Positions 39,060-47,397 of a DNA stretch of 49,207 nucleotides are shown here, in pieces. The stretch comes from Caballeronia pedi (GTDB lineage: Bacteria > Pseudomonadota > Gammaproteobacteria > Burkholderiales > Burkholderiaceae), in the NCBI RefSeq assembly GCF_001544915.2, contig NZ_FCOE02000050.1:1-49207 (forward strand). Direction: 5' to 3'. Every line of letters starts with the position of its first letter. Within the stretch, counting starts at the first letter, position 1. The notes beneath the pieces are model-generated. The model saw only the letters and a program-made list of their open reading frames with translations. It did no database searches and had not been told where the DNA came from. Made by a program: the position numbers and the translations under genes.

Positions 39060-41917
39060 GCTGACATCCCCAGCGGAATCGGCTTACTGACCGAAGTGTT
39101 GACCGATTTAATCGTGCTGATTGGCGCGCCCGCCTGCGTTTCATGGCGATGCGTGACCTCGACGGCGATCTTTTTGTCCTTCGACTCCGCAGCCTGCTTT
39201 TTCGCCTTTCCTTCTGCCGCAAGCTCGTCGGGCGACATCTGCTTGCCAAGGCCGTTTGCGATCGACGCCAGGTCGCGAGCGTATGTCGGGCTCTCGGCAT
39301 AACCCGAAAGTCCGCTCGTGAACTTCGACGCGTCGTCGCCAGCATTGAGGACGCCCTTGTACTTGCGCTTCATCATCGCGATCTGCGCTTCGGCCGCCTC
39401 GTGCATAGAACCATATTTGCGGAAACGCGCCACGTACTCTGAACCGTCGGCATGCTTGTCCATCGACGTGACGGTGTCACCGTTCCATCCGAACGCCTGC
39501 ACGTTGAACGGGTTGTTCGCGCCAGCGATTTCCTTCTTTCCCCACCCAGTCTCGAGCGCGAGCTGCGCGAGAATCAGCCGCTTGGATACGCCGGTTCCCT
39601 TCGCCACTTCGTCAGCGAAAGCGTCGTACTTCTGCGAGAAGGCTGTTTTATCGGCCGACGGAGCGCCGCCGCCCGCACCCGCAGATGTGTTCGTGTCGCC
39701 ACTCCCGACCGTCGCCACCCGCCCTTTCAAGTCATTCAACTCTTTCTCGTACCGGTCTTTTTCCTTTTGCAGCAACTCGTTTCGCTCTTGCTCGATGGCG
39801 GCAATCTTCGAACTCGCGTCAGCGTTGTTCTTTTCGAGCGTCGCAAGCGTCTTTTTCGCGTTCTCAACTTCCTCCGCGCTCGAGCGAGGATCGTTGATCG
39901 CGCGCTGAAGATCGAACTTATGCGTGTTCAATTCCTTCGCCGCCTTGCGCAAAGGATCGATGCGTGACTGCGCCGACGAATTGATAGCGCCGACGTTCTC
40001 GACGTTCTGCGCCTTCGCCACCGCCTGAGCGATCGCCATCGGGCCGGTTCCGTCCTTCGCACCGGCGAGATATAGAATGCCCGCGCGCATGTCGTTCAGG
40101 AGCGGAACGCCCTTGTCGGCGAGTTCCTGAAGCTTGTTGCTCATCAGGTTCGTATCCTTGCGGATGTCCGAGCCGATCGTTTCCATCTGGCTTTTCGGCG
40201 CCGCGTCGCGGATGCGCTTATTCTTTTCGTCGTCGCTCAGACTGCCGTCCGCGTCGATTTGCGCCATCGTCGAGATGTTGCTCGCATCGAGCTTGCCGAG
40301 ATCCACACCCATACGCTGCAGACGTCTCGACAAAGATCCGACGTCCGTCGGCTTCATTTGCGACAGTGCCGCGAACGCGCTTTCGTTGATGCCGAGCAAA
40401 TTCGCACCCGCATTCAGTCCGAGTTCGCGTCGCTCTGGCGAGCCACTGTAAATGCGATTGATCGCCCCGAGGATCATCTCGAGATTCGTAGCGCGCGAAC
40501 CCGTCGCCGCAGATGACAACGAGGCGCCATTGCTCCGCATCCAATTGCCCGCGAGCGTCCCGCGCCCGAAGGTGCCGGCCGCAGTGCCGAACGCGCCCTG
40601 CTGCAGGAGCATGCGCGTCTGGATCGGATCCAGCCCGAGCGACTTGCCGACCGTCATGTACATGAAGTGCTGCCCGGCCTCGCCAGCGGCACCGCCGTTC
40701 GCGATCGACGAATTGACCCGCGAAAGCATGCCAGCCGATCCGATCGGATCGAGTCCCGGCGTTTTCGATGCGACAAGGCTCGTCAGCATGCCGGCGTAAC
40801 CGTCGACGTTCGCGGTCGCGAGCCCGAGTCGTGTTTGCTGAGATGTATAGGACGAGATCGCCTGAAGCATCTCATCGGACTTCGAGAACGCACCTGACTT
40901 CGCGATCGCGTCGCCGATGACAAGCGCCAATTTCGTGCTGTCGGTCGCATTTTGCGTCGCCTGGAACTGGCGCATCTGCGCGAAAAACGCATTCGACTGC
41001 GAAGGATCGAGACCGAAGCTGCGCGCGAAGCCGGCGGAATTGCTGACCTCACCGGCGAGCCCCCTATAGTTGTCGGCCGTCAGACCCGCGAGTCGGGCGA
41101 ACTCGGTGCCGAGCTTCTGCCCTTCCTGAAAAGTCAGCCCGAGCCCATTCGCGACCGCATGAATCGACTGCTTCAACACCTCGAATCCGACGCCTACGTC
41201 GCCCAGTTGGCGCTTGAGCGTGTCGTATCCGACGTCGTCCTGTTCGGCCGCGCCGATCTTTTCCTTGATCGAGCCCATCAGCTTGCCGACGCCGAGCGCG
41301 ACAAGTCCGCCCGCCAACCCGGCAAGCCCAGCCATTGCACCGCCGCTCAACCCCGCGCCAATCGCATCGTCGGCCACACCACCGACCGGACCCGCCGCAC
41401 GCAGCCCGCTTGACACAACCTTTCGCTTCCACGACGAAGCGCCGCCACCGCTATCGTCATTCGCGGCATCGCGCTCGCGCTGAATCCGATCCCACTCGCG
41501 CTTGCTTTCAGAATCGTCGCGGCCGATCCTGCCCGTCGGAGCGGGTTCCGGCATCGCCGAGAACGACGCGCCCGTTCCTTGCGTCACGTACTCATACGCC
41601 TTGCGCATTTGCCGTGAGCGCGAGTTCGGATCGGCATAGATTTTCGACCAGTCAATCTCGAAGAAGTCCGTCGACTCCTGTCCGGTATCCTTCAGGCGCT
41701 TGCGCAAGTCACCTGAGATCTTTTTCAGGCTTTCGACTTGCGCCCTCACCCGATCGATATCGGCAAGCGTCGCCTTGTCGATCGGATTGAACTTGAGTCG
41801 ATTGGCGTCAGCCACCGCCGACCCGACCTTATTCATCCGCTGGGTCAGGTCCGACAGCGCTTTATCAAGCTGGCCGCCGTCGAAAGACGCTGAAATTGGT
41901 ATCTGTACGCCGCTCAT
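39056..41917 (-). CDS. tape measure protein with FlgJ-type glucosaminidase domain
   Basis: 953 aa; at about 1.5 A per residue this suggests a tail of around 140 nm, an inference. Long helical segments with Ala/Gly-rich hydrophobic region (GGVADDAIGAGLSGGAMAGLAGLAGGLVALGVGKLMG near 180-215), coiled coil around 690-740, and a C-terminal lysozyme-like domain (about 760-893, VSKRLILAQLALETGWGKKEIAGANNPFNVQ...) with catalytic Glu in ETGWG. It should help DNA cross the cell wall. Starts overlapping the chaperone stop. Confidence 0.92.
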   Translation of the reverse strand: MSGVQIPISASFDGGQLDKALSDLTQRMNKVGSAVADANRLKFNPIDKATLADIDRVRAQVESLKKISGDLRKRLKDTGQESTDFFEIDWSKIYADPNSRSRQMRKAYEYVTQGTGASFSAMPEPAPTGRIGRDDSESKREWDRIQRERDAANDDSGGGASSWKRKVVSSGLRAAGPVGGVADDAIGAGLSGGAMAGLAGLAGGLVALGVGKLMGSIKEKIGAAEQDDVGYDTLKRQLGDVGVGFEVLKQSIHAVANGLGLTFQEGQKLGTEFARLAGLTADNYRGLAGEVSNSAGFARSFGLDPSQSNAFFAQMRQFQATQNATDSTKLALVIGDAIAKSGAFSKSDEMLQAISSYTSQQTRLGLATANVDGYAGMLTSLVASKTPGLDPIGSAGMLSRVNSSIANGGAAGEAGQHFMYMTVGKSLGLDPIQTRMLLQQGAFGTAAGTFGRGTLAGNWMRSNGASLSSAATGSRATNLEMILGAINRIYSGSPERRELGLNAGANLLGINESAFAALSQMKPTDVGSLSRRLQRMGVDLGKLDASNISTMAQIDADGSLSDDEKNKRIRDAAPKSQMETIGSDIRKDTNLMSNKLQELADKGVPLLNDMRAGILYLAGAKDGTGPMAIAQAVAKAQNVENVGAINSSAQSRIDPLRKAAKELNTHKFDLQRAINDPRSSAEEVENAKKTLATLEKNNADASSKIAAIEQERNELLQKEKDRYEKELNDLKGRVATVGSGDTNTSAGAGGGAPSADKTAFSQKYDAFADEVAKGTGVSKRLILAQLALETGWGKKEIAGANNPFNVQAFGWNGDTVTSMDKHADGSEYVARFRKYGSMHEAAEAQIAMMKRKYKGVLNAGDDASKFTSGLSGYAESPTYARDLASIANGLGKQMSPDELAAEGKAKKQAAESKDKKIAVEVTHRHETQAGAPISTIKSVNTSVSKPIPLGMSA

Positions 41918-42193
41918 TTATTCAATCGTTTCCCAGTCATTCGGATCCTCAACACCCGTATCCGCCTTCGCATCAGCGTCAGCCAATTCGGCATCAAGGT
42001 CAAAATCATCGTCTTCGGATTCTTCTTTCGCGGGATTTTCCACGTAGTGGTGCGCCCAGTATTCCGTTTCGATCTGCTCGACCGTCGCGTCGAGGAACCT
42101 ATCGTCCGTCGGTGCCAGGTTGTACTTGCGACGAAACCAAAAGTGCAGCGTCGTTGCCATCTCCCGACCGTTGCGCTTCGCTCGCGACTCCAT
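41918..42193 (-). CDS. tail assembly chaperone, downstream part (frameshift product)
   Basis: 91-aa ORF in another frame overlapping the 136-aa gene's end. TLHFWFRRKYNLAPTDDRFLDATVEQIETEYWAHHYVENPAKEESEDDDFDLD has the W-RRKY-L-PTD-R pattern of the T part of gpG/gpGT chaperones, ending acidic. It needs a +1 or -2 shift from the upstream frame, possibly at the six-A run at 42193-42198. It lies just before the tape measure, its usual partner. Confidence 0.75.
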   Translation of the reverse strand: MESRAKRNGREMATTLHFWFRRKYNLAPTDDRFLDATVEQIETEYWAHHYVENPAKEESEDDDFDLDAELADADAKADTGVEDPNDWETIE

Positions 42194-42509
42194 TTTTTCG
42201 TCGAAAGGAGCCCTCCTTCGCGCGGAGCGCAGCGTGCACCTTCATCAACTTCGCATAGCTCTCATCGTCGAGCGGATCGAGCTCGTCAAGATCCCATCCG
42301 GCCGGCGCGAGCAACGTCAGCACCTTCAACGTCGAGATCATGCCCGCCACCGTTTCGAGGAACGGCGAAGGCGTGGCGACACCCTCAGTCAGTCGCGAGA
42401 ACTCAGTTGCGATCGCCAACTCACGGCGCATGTTCCGGCGGGCGAATGTGAAGGTGCCGACGCCCTCCACGTGTTCGTCAAACTGCGGCAAGCCAGGTGC
42501 CTGACTCAT
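42099..42509 (-). CDS. tail assembly chaperone, gpG-like
   Basis: 136 aa. VGTFTFARRNMRRELAIATEFSRLTEGVATPSPFLETVAGMISTLKVLTLLAPAGWDLDELDPLDDESYAKLMKVHAALRAKEGSF is typical of a phage tail chaperone N-terminal domain (helical, with FxF-xxRxxR). Sits between tube and tape measure. Its last 30 or so codons overlap the second ORF. Confidence 0.85.
   Translation of the reverse strand: MSQAPGLPQFDEHVEGVGTFTFARRNMRRELAIATEFSRLTEGVATPSPFLETVAGMISTLKVLTLLAPAGWDLDELDPLDDESYAKLMKVHAALRAKEGSFRRKNGVASEAQRSGDGNDAALLVSSQVQPGTDGR
42193..42201 (-). other. probable frameshift site (CGA AAA AAT)
   Basis: Minus strand six A between CG and T. In frame 0 it reads CGA-AAA-AAT; the downstream ORF is read as GAA-AAA-ATG, i.e. 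shifted by +1 (equivalently -2). The second frame is open from about 42240. A -1 heptamer reading would enter a different frame and is not what the ORF shows. Confidence 0.5.
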
Positions 42510-42536
42510 TCTCTTGCTCCAGAAATATTGTTCAAT

Positions 42537-42566
42537 AAGAAAGGGGCCACCAACCTGGCGGCCCCT
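42537..42566 (-). terminator. hairpin between tube and chaperone genes
   Basis: Minus strand AGGGGCCGCC-AGGTT-GGTGGCCCCT then TTCTT, a 10-bp stem with one G-T pair. It probably reduces transcription of chaperone and tape-measure genes relative to tube and sheath. Confidence 0.75.
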
Positions 42567-42588
42567 CCATTACACCGTCACGATTCGA

Positions 42589-43014
42589 TTAGATCGACGT
42601 GCCAGACGTGTCGAGCGCGTTGAACGTGCCGCTCGAGATCACCAGCGCATTCGCCGACAACTCGACGTCGCCGGACGCGTAGCTCACGCCCATGTACTTC
42701 TTGAGCAGCGTGCCGTCGTCCTTGTCGAACACTTCGACGTCGAACACCAGGCCCTGCAGCACTGCGTCTCCGTTCTCGACTGCGATGCCCACCGAGCGCA
42801 TCGAGCCCTTCTTCAAAACGACTTGCTGGCAGGTGAGCGTATGACGCGCGACAGTCGGCACGTACTCGATCACATGGATATCGCCGATGCCCGTGACAGG
42901 CTCCGGCGCATAGTCGTCGTTCATCCGGACACTGCGCATCGCGCCGATCTGATTTCCGTCATACGTGATGACGATCCGGTTACCGGAACGCGCTTTTACG
43001 TTGGTCGTTGCCAT
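42589..43014 (-). CDS. tail tube protein
   Basis: 141 aa, close to the usual 140-170. NRIVITYDGNQIGAMRSVRMNDDYAPEPVTGIGDIHVIEYVPTVARHTLTCQQVVLKKGSM is the beta-sandwich fold of gp19/gpM-like tubes. Between sheath and chaperones, with a terminator after it. Confidence 0.88.
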   Translation of the reverse strand: MATTNVKARSGNRIVITYDGNQIGAMRSVRMNDDYAPEPVTGIGDIHVIEYVPTVARHTLTCQQVVLKKGSMRSVGIAVENGDAVLQGLVFDVEVFDKDDGTLLKKYMGVSYASGDVELSANALVISSGTFNALDTSGTSI

Positions 43015-43027
43015 CCGTCAGGCCTCC

Positions 43028-44743
43028 TTATGCCGACGCCGAGCCGCTGTACGGCACTGCGTACACCGTCACCGGGATAAAGTTGATCGGCAGCACAGGC
43101 GAACACTGGAAGCTGACGCCGATGACATCGCCATCGAGAACAGCCGTGATTCCCTTGTATGCCGGATTGGTCGAGTCGCCCACGAGGACGCCCGGGCCGG
43201 TCGGTTCCGGTTTAGCGAGTGCACGCAGCGTCGAGTCAGCGATCGAGACGGCACGCGCCAGGTTTTGAGGCGTGCCCTTCTGACCGCGCAGCTCGTCGAG
43301 TGCATCGCGCACGTTGCGCACGGTGTAATCCAGCGCGAAGCCAACCGATTGCTCGACGCGGTTGTAGTTGGCGTTCGTGAGCCACGTGGAGATCGACTTG
43401 ACCACCTTGTAGCCCTTCGACGTGTTCTCAACGCACAGGACACCACCCTGGATCAAGGGATCGGTATCCGTCGGATTGCGCAAATCACGCTCGAGCCCAC
43501 GCACAGACAGCGACTTGTTCGTAAGCGGCGTGCCGGGATTCACACCTGAGAACGCGCCCGCGATCATCGCGGCGAGCAGATACGGCGGATACAGCGTCAG
43601 GTTGCCGTTCGCGTCGTAGTCATAGAACCCGATGTGGACGAGCGACGTGCGGTCGGAGTTGAGCGCCTTCGCCGCCACGATTGCATTCGCGTCACTCGTG
43701 CCGAGCGCCGTGCCGCAGATCGAGCGTCGCTCCTTGCGGCCGGTCGTGCTCATGAACTGAGCGTGAGCATCTGCCATCGCTGCGATCGACGGATCCGACG
43801 ACACCGGCGTGAACCACTGCATGTCCACGTTCTGCAGAGTCGTGAAAGCATCCGACCACTGCGAATTCGTGGTCACACCGTCCGATCCGCCCGTCAGATA
43901 CGTGAACGGAATCGCTGCGGGCACCTTGCCGGCGTTCGTCGCTCGCGTCGCGGTAACGAAGCCCTCGCCCGAACCGTTGAACCAGTCGATCAGCGCTTGC
44001 AGGTTTGCGGTCGCGGTGTAAGCGGCCGTCTTGACATCGACGACAGTCGCATAGTCCAGTCCGTTGAGAGACGGCTTTGCACCATTCCCGTCGAGCACCG
44101 ATGCAGTGAAGCCCGAAACGATGTTGATCGAATCCACGAGTTGCTGGACCGTCTTCATCTGCGTCAGATCGATCGATGCGACCTGCGTGCCAGACGGCGC
44201 CTGAAGCGTGACCGCCGTGCCCGTGATCGACATTACAGCCGAAGCAGCAACGCCGCTGTACTGCACCGAAAACGCATTGCGGTACAGGTTGTCCTGTGTG
44301 AAGTAGTCGTTGCCGTACTGGACCGTCGGCTGCAGACCCTGCGTCGAACCAGCCTGAATTTTGACCTTGATCTGGTTATTCCAGGCACCGTAGTCCGTCG
44401 ACACGAGGTTGACCGATGCCGCACTCGATGCATCATTCAGCACGAGTGCCGACTGAACAGCCGGATTGACGCGAACAGCAATCACAGTCGCCGGACCGCC
44501 GACTTCCGTGCTCGGAGAGAATGCCTTTTTGACGGCAGTCAGAAGCTCGCCGTCGATCAGTGCGGATTCAGCCTCGCTCGGGCTGCCGAACGACAACGCC
44601 TTGTTCGGTTGACCGCCGACCGACGTGCCGATCAGCGCGACCACATTGCCGACCGACAGGTTTTTGTTCGCCATCGCGGAGTCGTCCACGGCCGACATCG
44701 TCGCGGGCGAAGTCCAAAGGCGTCCGTTAAAAAATACGGGCAT
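43028..44743 (-). CDS. contractile tail sheath protein
   Basis: 571 aa. MPVFFNGRLWTSPATMSAVDDSAMANKNLSVGNVVALIGTSVGGQPNKALSFGSPSEAESALIDGELLTAVKKAF, then TYLTGGSDG and a C-terminal ASVSAFQCSP-like domain (GVSFQCSPVLPINFIPVTVYAVPYSGSA), matching the sheath_I family. It proves a myovirus-type tail. GAGGAT Shine-Dalgarno before ATG. Confidence 0.95.
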   Translation of the reverse strand: MPVFFNGRLWTSPATMSAVDDSAMANKNLSVGNVVALIGTSVGGQPNKALSFGSPSEAESALIDGELLTAVKKAFSPSTEVGGPATVIAVRVNPAVQSALVLNDASSAASVNLVSTDYGAWNNQIKVKIQAGSTQGLQPTVQYGNDYFTQDNLYRNAFSVQYSGVAASAVMSITGTAVTLQAPSGTQVASIDLTQMKTVQQLVDSINIVSGFTASVLDGNGAKPSLNGLDYATVVDVKTAAYTATANLQALIDWFNGSGEGFVTATRATNAGKVPAAIPFTYLTGGSDGVTTNSQWSDAFTTLQNVDMQWFTPVSSDPSIAAMADAHAQFMSTTGRKERRSICGTALGTSDANAIVAAKALNSDRTSLVHIGFYDYDANGNLTLYPPYLLAAMIAGAFSGVNPGTPLTNKSLSVRGLERDLRNPTDTDPLIQGGVLCVENTSKGYKVVKSISTWLTNANYNRVEQSVGFALDYTVRNVRDALDELRGQKGTPQNLARAVSIADSTLRALAKPEPTGPGVLVGDSTNPAYKGITAVLDGDVIGVSFQCSPVLPINFIPVTVYAVPYSGSASA

Positions 44744-44752
44744 GATTTATCC

Positions 44753-44989
44753 TCAGACCGGTTTGGTTACGAAAGCCGTGAACCGGGACTGATAGTTCGA
44801 TTCGGCATCCTTAAAACGTCCGGCACTGGTTTCCGTGAAATGGAAAGCTGCGATCAGCTCGACTCGGCGATCGCTGCGCGACAACCGGACGCAGAACTCA
44901 TCGAGCGTCACATCTGCTACCACCGGACTGGCGGACACGGCGTCAACGGCGGAAGTCCCACCGGCATCTGCCGTAACGTCTTGTTCCAT
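44753..44989 (-). CDS. small structural-region protein, 78 aa
   Basis: ATG at 44989 with AGAGG Shine-Dalgarno is preferred over an upstream TTG. MEQDVTADAGGTSAVDAVSASPVVADVTLDEFCVRLSRSDRRVELIAAFHFTETSAGRFKDAESNYQSRFTAFVTKPV. Acidic N-terminal tail, then a small alpha-beta domain. In this position many Mu-like phages have a small tail protein before the sheath. Function unknown. Confidence 0.75.
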   Translation of the reverse strand: MEQDVTADAGGTSAVDAVSASPVVADVTLDEFCVRLSRSDRRVELIAAFHFTETSAGRFKDAESNYQSRFTAFVTKPV

Positions 44990-45000
44990 GCTTTTTCCTC

Positions 45001-45834
45001 TCAATTGGGGGATAAAACGGTCACTTGCACATCACGAACTGGAGCGACTTCATCGCTCACAATCACCGGCGCCACGCAAGTAAAGGTGCCGGCCGTCTGG
45101 TACACCGGCGTGGGGTACTCGCCGCTGACTGCGTCAACGTCCTGCTGCTGGAACTCGATCTGTACGAGTCCGGCCGCATCGAAAACAGGGAAATTGGCGA
45201 GGACGATTCGGCGCAGTGCTTGGCGCATTGCGATTCGCTCGTCCGGGTTTTGCGACCAGCCGATGACGGTGATTTGCACGTTGGCAAGCCACCCTTCCGA
45301 CTCAGTCCAGGTGTCCGCATCGACATCGAATGAGTCGATCTCGAGCAGTTCGCCCAACGACCGCTCCATCGGCGCATCGCTCGACAAATGGATGCTCACC
45401 ATCGGCCAGGTTGTGCTTTCGTACTGAGGGGGAGCCGTTAGGACGGGAATCGCCGAATTCGGAGATCCGATAGTTCCTCTCTGCACCTCAACGGCGAGAC
45501 CGGCCTCGAGGCGATCCCGCAAAATCGTCAAGGCATCCGAACTTCGGTCCTGATACGTTGCGCGCGGTGTCGCGCTCGCGGTCGCGCTGGGCGACCACTC
45601 AACGCCGTCCCAATAGAAGGCGCGATAGAACACCGGGACATCGTTTTGCAGATACGCGAAATCAACTAGGTACTTGTCGTTACCCTCGTACGCGACGAAG
45701 GCAGCCGGATCGCTTTGATCCGTGAAGTCGTCAGTTGCTTTGCGAAGGATTCGCCACGTGCGCGCGCCAGCGGGCGGCGCAAGGAAAACCTTGAGCGCGT
45801 TGCCGACTGGAAGTGGAATCACCATGCTGATCAT
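45001..45834 (-). CDS. tail terminator/connector-like protein, 277 aa
   Basis: MISMVIPLPVGNALKVFLAPPAGARTWRILRKATDDFTDQSDPAAFVAYEGNDKYLVDFAYLQNDVPVFYRAFYWDG: first domain is fibronectin-III-like (RxWRILR---, DP---Y-G--). Second part (LTILRDRLEAGLAVEVQRGTI..VSIHLSSDAPMERSLGE) resembles tail-terminator-type proteins. ATG lies 5-6 bases after the late hexamer CACACT. Partner of tail completion. Confidence 0.75.
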   Translation of the reverse strand: MISMVIPLPVGNALKVFLAPPAGARTWRILRKATDDFTDQSDPAAFVAYEGNDKYLVDFAYLQNDVPVFYRAFYWDGVEWSPSATASATPRATYQDRSSDALTILRDRLEAGLAVEVQRGTIGSPNSAIPVLTAPPQYESTTWPMVSIHLSSDAPMERSLGELLEIDSFDVDADTWTESEGWLANVQITVIGWSQNPDERIAMRQALRRIVLANFPVFDAAGLVQIEFQQQDVDAVSGEYPTPVYQTAGTFTCVAPVIVSDEVAPVRDVQVTVLSPN

Positions 45835-45840
45835 GGTGAA

Positions 45841-45856
45841 AGTGTGCTGTCACGAC
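45841..45856 (-). promoter_or_regulatory. late-type promoter element G
   Basis: Minus strand GTCGTGACA then GCACACT (NNANNNT; CACACT hexamer). Divergent to element I on the plus strand, ten bases away, so the two share one control region. Confidence 0.7.
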
Positions 45857-45865
45857 TATCGACGA

Positions 45866-45881
45866 GGCGTGACACTAGACT
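45866..45881 (+). promoter_or_regulatory. late-type promoter element I, plus orientation
   Basis: GGCGTGACA (one mismatch) then CTAGACT (NNANNNT; TAGACT hexamer). It points to the plus-strand gene at 45903 whose Shine-Dalgarno AAGGAGG starts seven bases past the hexamer. Strong internal evidence that the motif is an oriented promoter. Confidence 0.65.
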
Positions 45882-45902
45882 TGCATCAAGGAGGTACTTC
45901 GT

Positions 45903-46754
45903 ATGGCTGAATTTAAGATATCTGTTGATCTGTCTGACGTGATGAACGCAGTTCCAGTCATCAATGCGCAGATGTTCCCGCTCATCGCGCAGACCGTGCG
46001 CGCGATCGCGACACAGACCCAAGCGAATTGGATGACGTCCGTTCGCCGAGCAAAGCTATGGAGTGGCGAGAAGCTCGCCTACGAGGAATCCATCAAGGTC
46101 ACGCCAATGGGCGACTTCGGAGCAGTCGTGTGGACGGACTATCGGAACGCGGCTGACATCGAGACCGGACGCGCACCGTATGATCTAAAGCAGATGCTCA
46201 ACACGTCGCCGAAGGTGCGGCGCACGAAGGACGGGCGTCGGTTCATGATCATTCCATTTAGAACGAACACGACCGGATACGACGCGCTCACTTCGTCGAT
46301 GCCTCAGAACGTTTATGACGCAGCATCGCAGTTGAAGCCGAGCAAGATTGTCGGCAAGACGATGCGTCCGACGGGTGAACTCACGTCGATTCACCCGAAG
46401 TGGGGTACGCGCCCACTGAAAAAGCAGACGCCATTCGCATCCGTCATCGCGACGCGCGCGGCGATGATGACCGAAAAGCACATCTATAAGTGGGGGACGA
46501 AACTCGACACGAGCAAGCTCGAAGGATTGAGCGAGCAGCAGCGCCGCCGATGGAACAACATGTACCGGTTTGATACCGGTAGCGGCGCGAAGCGTAGCTC
46601 CTCCTTCATGACCTTCCGCGTGATGATGGAAGGAAGTAGCGGATGGATTATCCCGGCGCGGCCGGGACTCTACCTGGCTAAGAAGACGGCCGACGAGATG
46701 CGCCCGAAGGCAGAAAAAGCACTCGTCGAAGCCGTCAGACGTTCGTTCAAGTAG
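45903..46754 (+). CDS. inverted structural-region protein, 283 aa
   Basis: Excellent AAGGAGG Shine-Dalgarno. VDLSDVMNAVPVINAQMFPLIAQTVRAIATQTQANWMTSVRRAKLWSGEKLAYEESI and DYRNAADIETGRAPYDLKQMLNTSPKVRRTKDGRRFMIIPFRTNTTGY..MPQNVYDAA: helical start plus the E-G--PYDL / IPFR motif and a late FRVMMEGSSGWIIPARPGLYLAKKTADEM, reminiscent of phage tail-completion proteins of the HK97 gp10 kind. It is on the opposite strand to all neighbours. Identity moderately uncertain. Confidence 0.8.
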   Translation: MAEFKISVDLSDVMNAVPVINAQMFPLIAQTVRAIATQTQANWMTSVRRAKLWSGEKLAYEESIKVTPMGDFGAVVWTDYRNAADIETGRAPYDLKQMLNTSPKVRRTKDGRRFMIIPFRTNTTGYDALTSSMPQNVYDAASQLKPSKIVGKTMRPTGELTSIHPKWGTRPLKKQTPFASVIATRAAMMTEKHIYKWGTKLDTSKLEGLSEQQRRRWNNMYRFDTGSGAKRSSSFMTFRVMMEGSSGWIIPARPGLYLAKKTADEMRPKAEKALVEAVRRSFK

Positions 46755-47397
46755 TCGGCGCCAGATCGCGCCCAAACAGATCGAAGCGGCGCAGCACGAC
46801 GCGCTTGGGCAATCGAGCGCCGGAATGCTCGCCTCGATCGCTTGGGAACGGCCCGTAGCAGAAGTACTCGCTGAAGCGCGTGCCCGTGATGCTGTACGAC
46901 GTGCCCGCCGGCGGCGCCCCGATCGACCAGACCGGAACGCCGTTCGCGGGCACCTTCGGGATGCCGCCCTCGACGATCTGCTTGTCCGCATCGAGCCAGA
47001 AGACTCGCGTGACTTTCTCGACCGGATCGAGGATTCGCTCGTTCGGCGCGCCACGCGTGAAGCTGAGCGAGAAATAATCGGTGCTATTGAGCATCGTCAC
47101 TCGGTCGAATTGGCCCATCTCATACATCGGCGAGTCGGATCCGATCGTGACAACGGCGTCGCCGTCTTGCCACATACCGAACTGCGCCCACTGCTGGCGC
47201 ACTTGCTGCCCCGCCATGCCGGCGACCGCGTCGAGCGCTGCCGCCCAAATCCATCCCTTGCCGAAGCATTGCGGGCAATTCGGCGCGGCCGCGCCCGAAT
47301 GGCGATTGATACACGGGCACCGGAACGCCTTGCGCCATTTGAACTGCTGCCCGATGTGATTCAGATGTGCATTGAACCTTGCAGGATTGAGCCTCAT
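46747..47397 (-). CDS. head-tail joining protein with Cys cluster, 216 aa
   Basis: ATG overlaps the 369-aa gene stop (ATGA). MRLNPARFNAHLNHIGQQFKWRKAFRCPCINRHSGAAAPNCPQCFGKGWIWAAALD contains CPC...CPQC, a zinc-like pair (C28, C30, C41, C44), as in several phage neck proteins with a CP-C...G-G-W signature. The rest is beta-rich (VTMLNSTDYFSLSFTRGAPNERILDPVEKVTRVFWLD). 8-base convergent overlap with the plus gene. Confidence 0.75.
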   Translation of the reverse strand: MRLNPARFNAHLNHIGQQFKWRKAFRCPCINRHSGAAAPNCPQCFGKGWIWAAALDAVAGMAGQQVRQQWAQFGMWQDGDAVVTIGSDSPMYEMGQFDRVTMLNSTDYFSLSFTRGAPNERILDPVEKVTRVFWLDADKQIVEGGIPKVPANGVPVWSIGAPPAGTSYSITGTRFSEYFCYGPFPSDRGEHSGARLPKRVVLRRFDLFGRDLAPTT

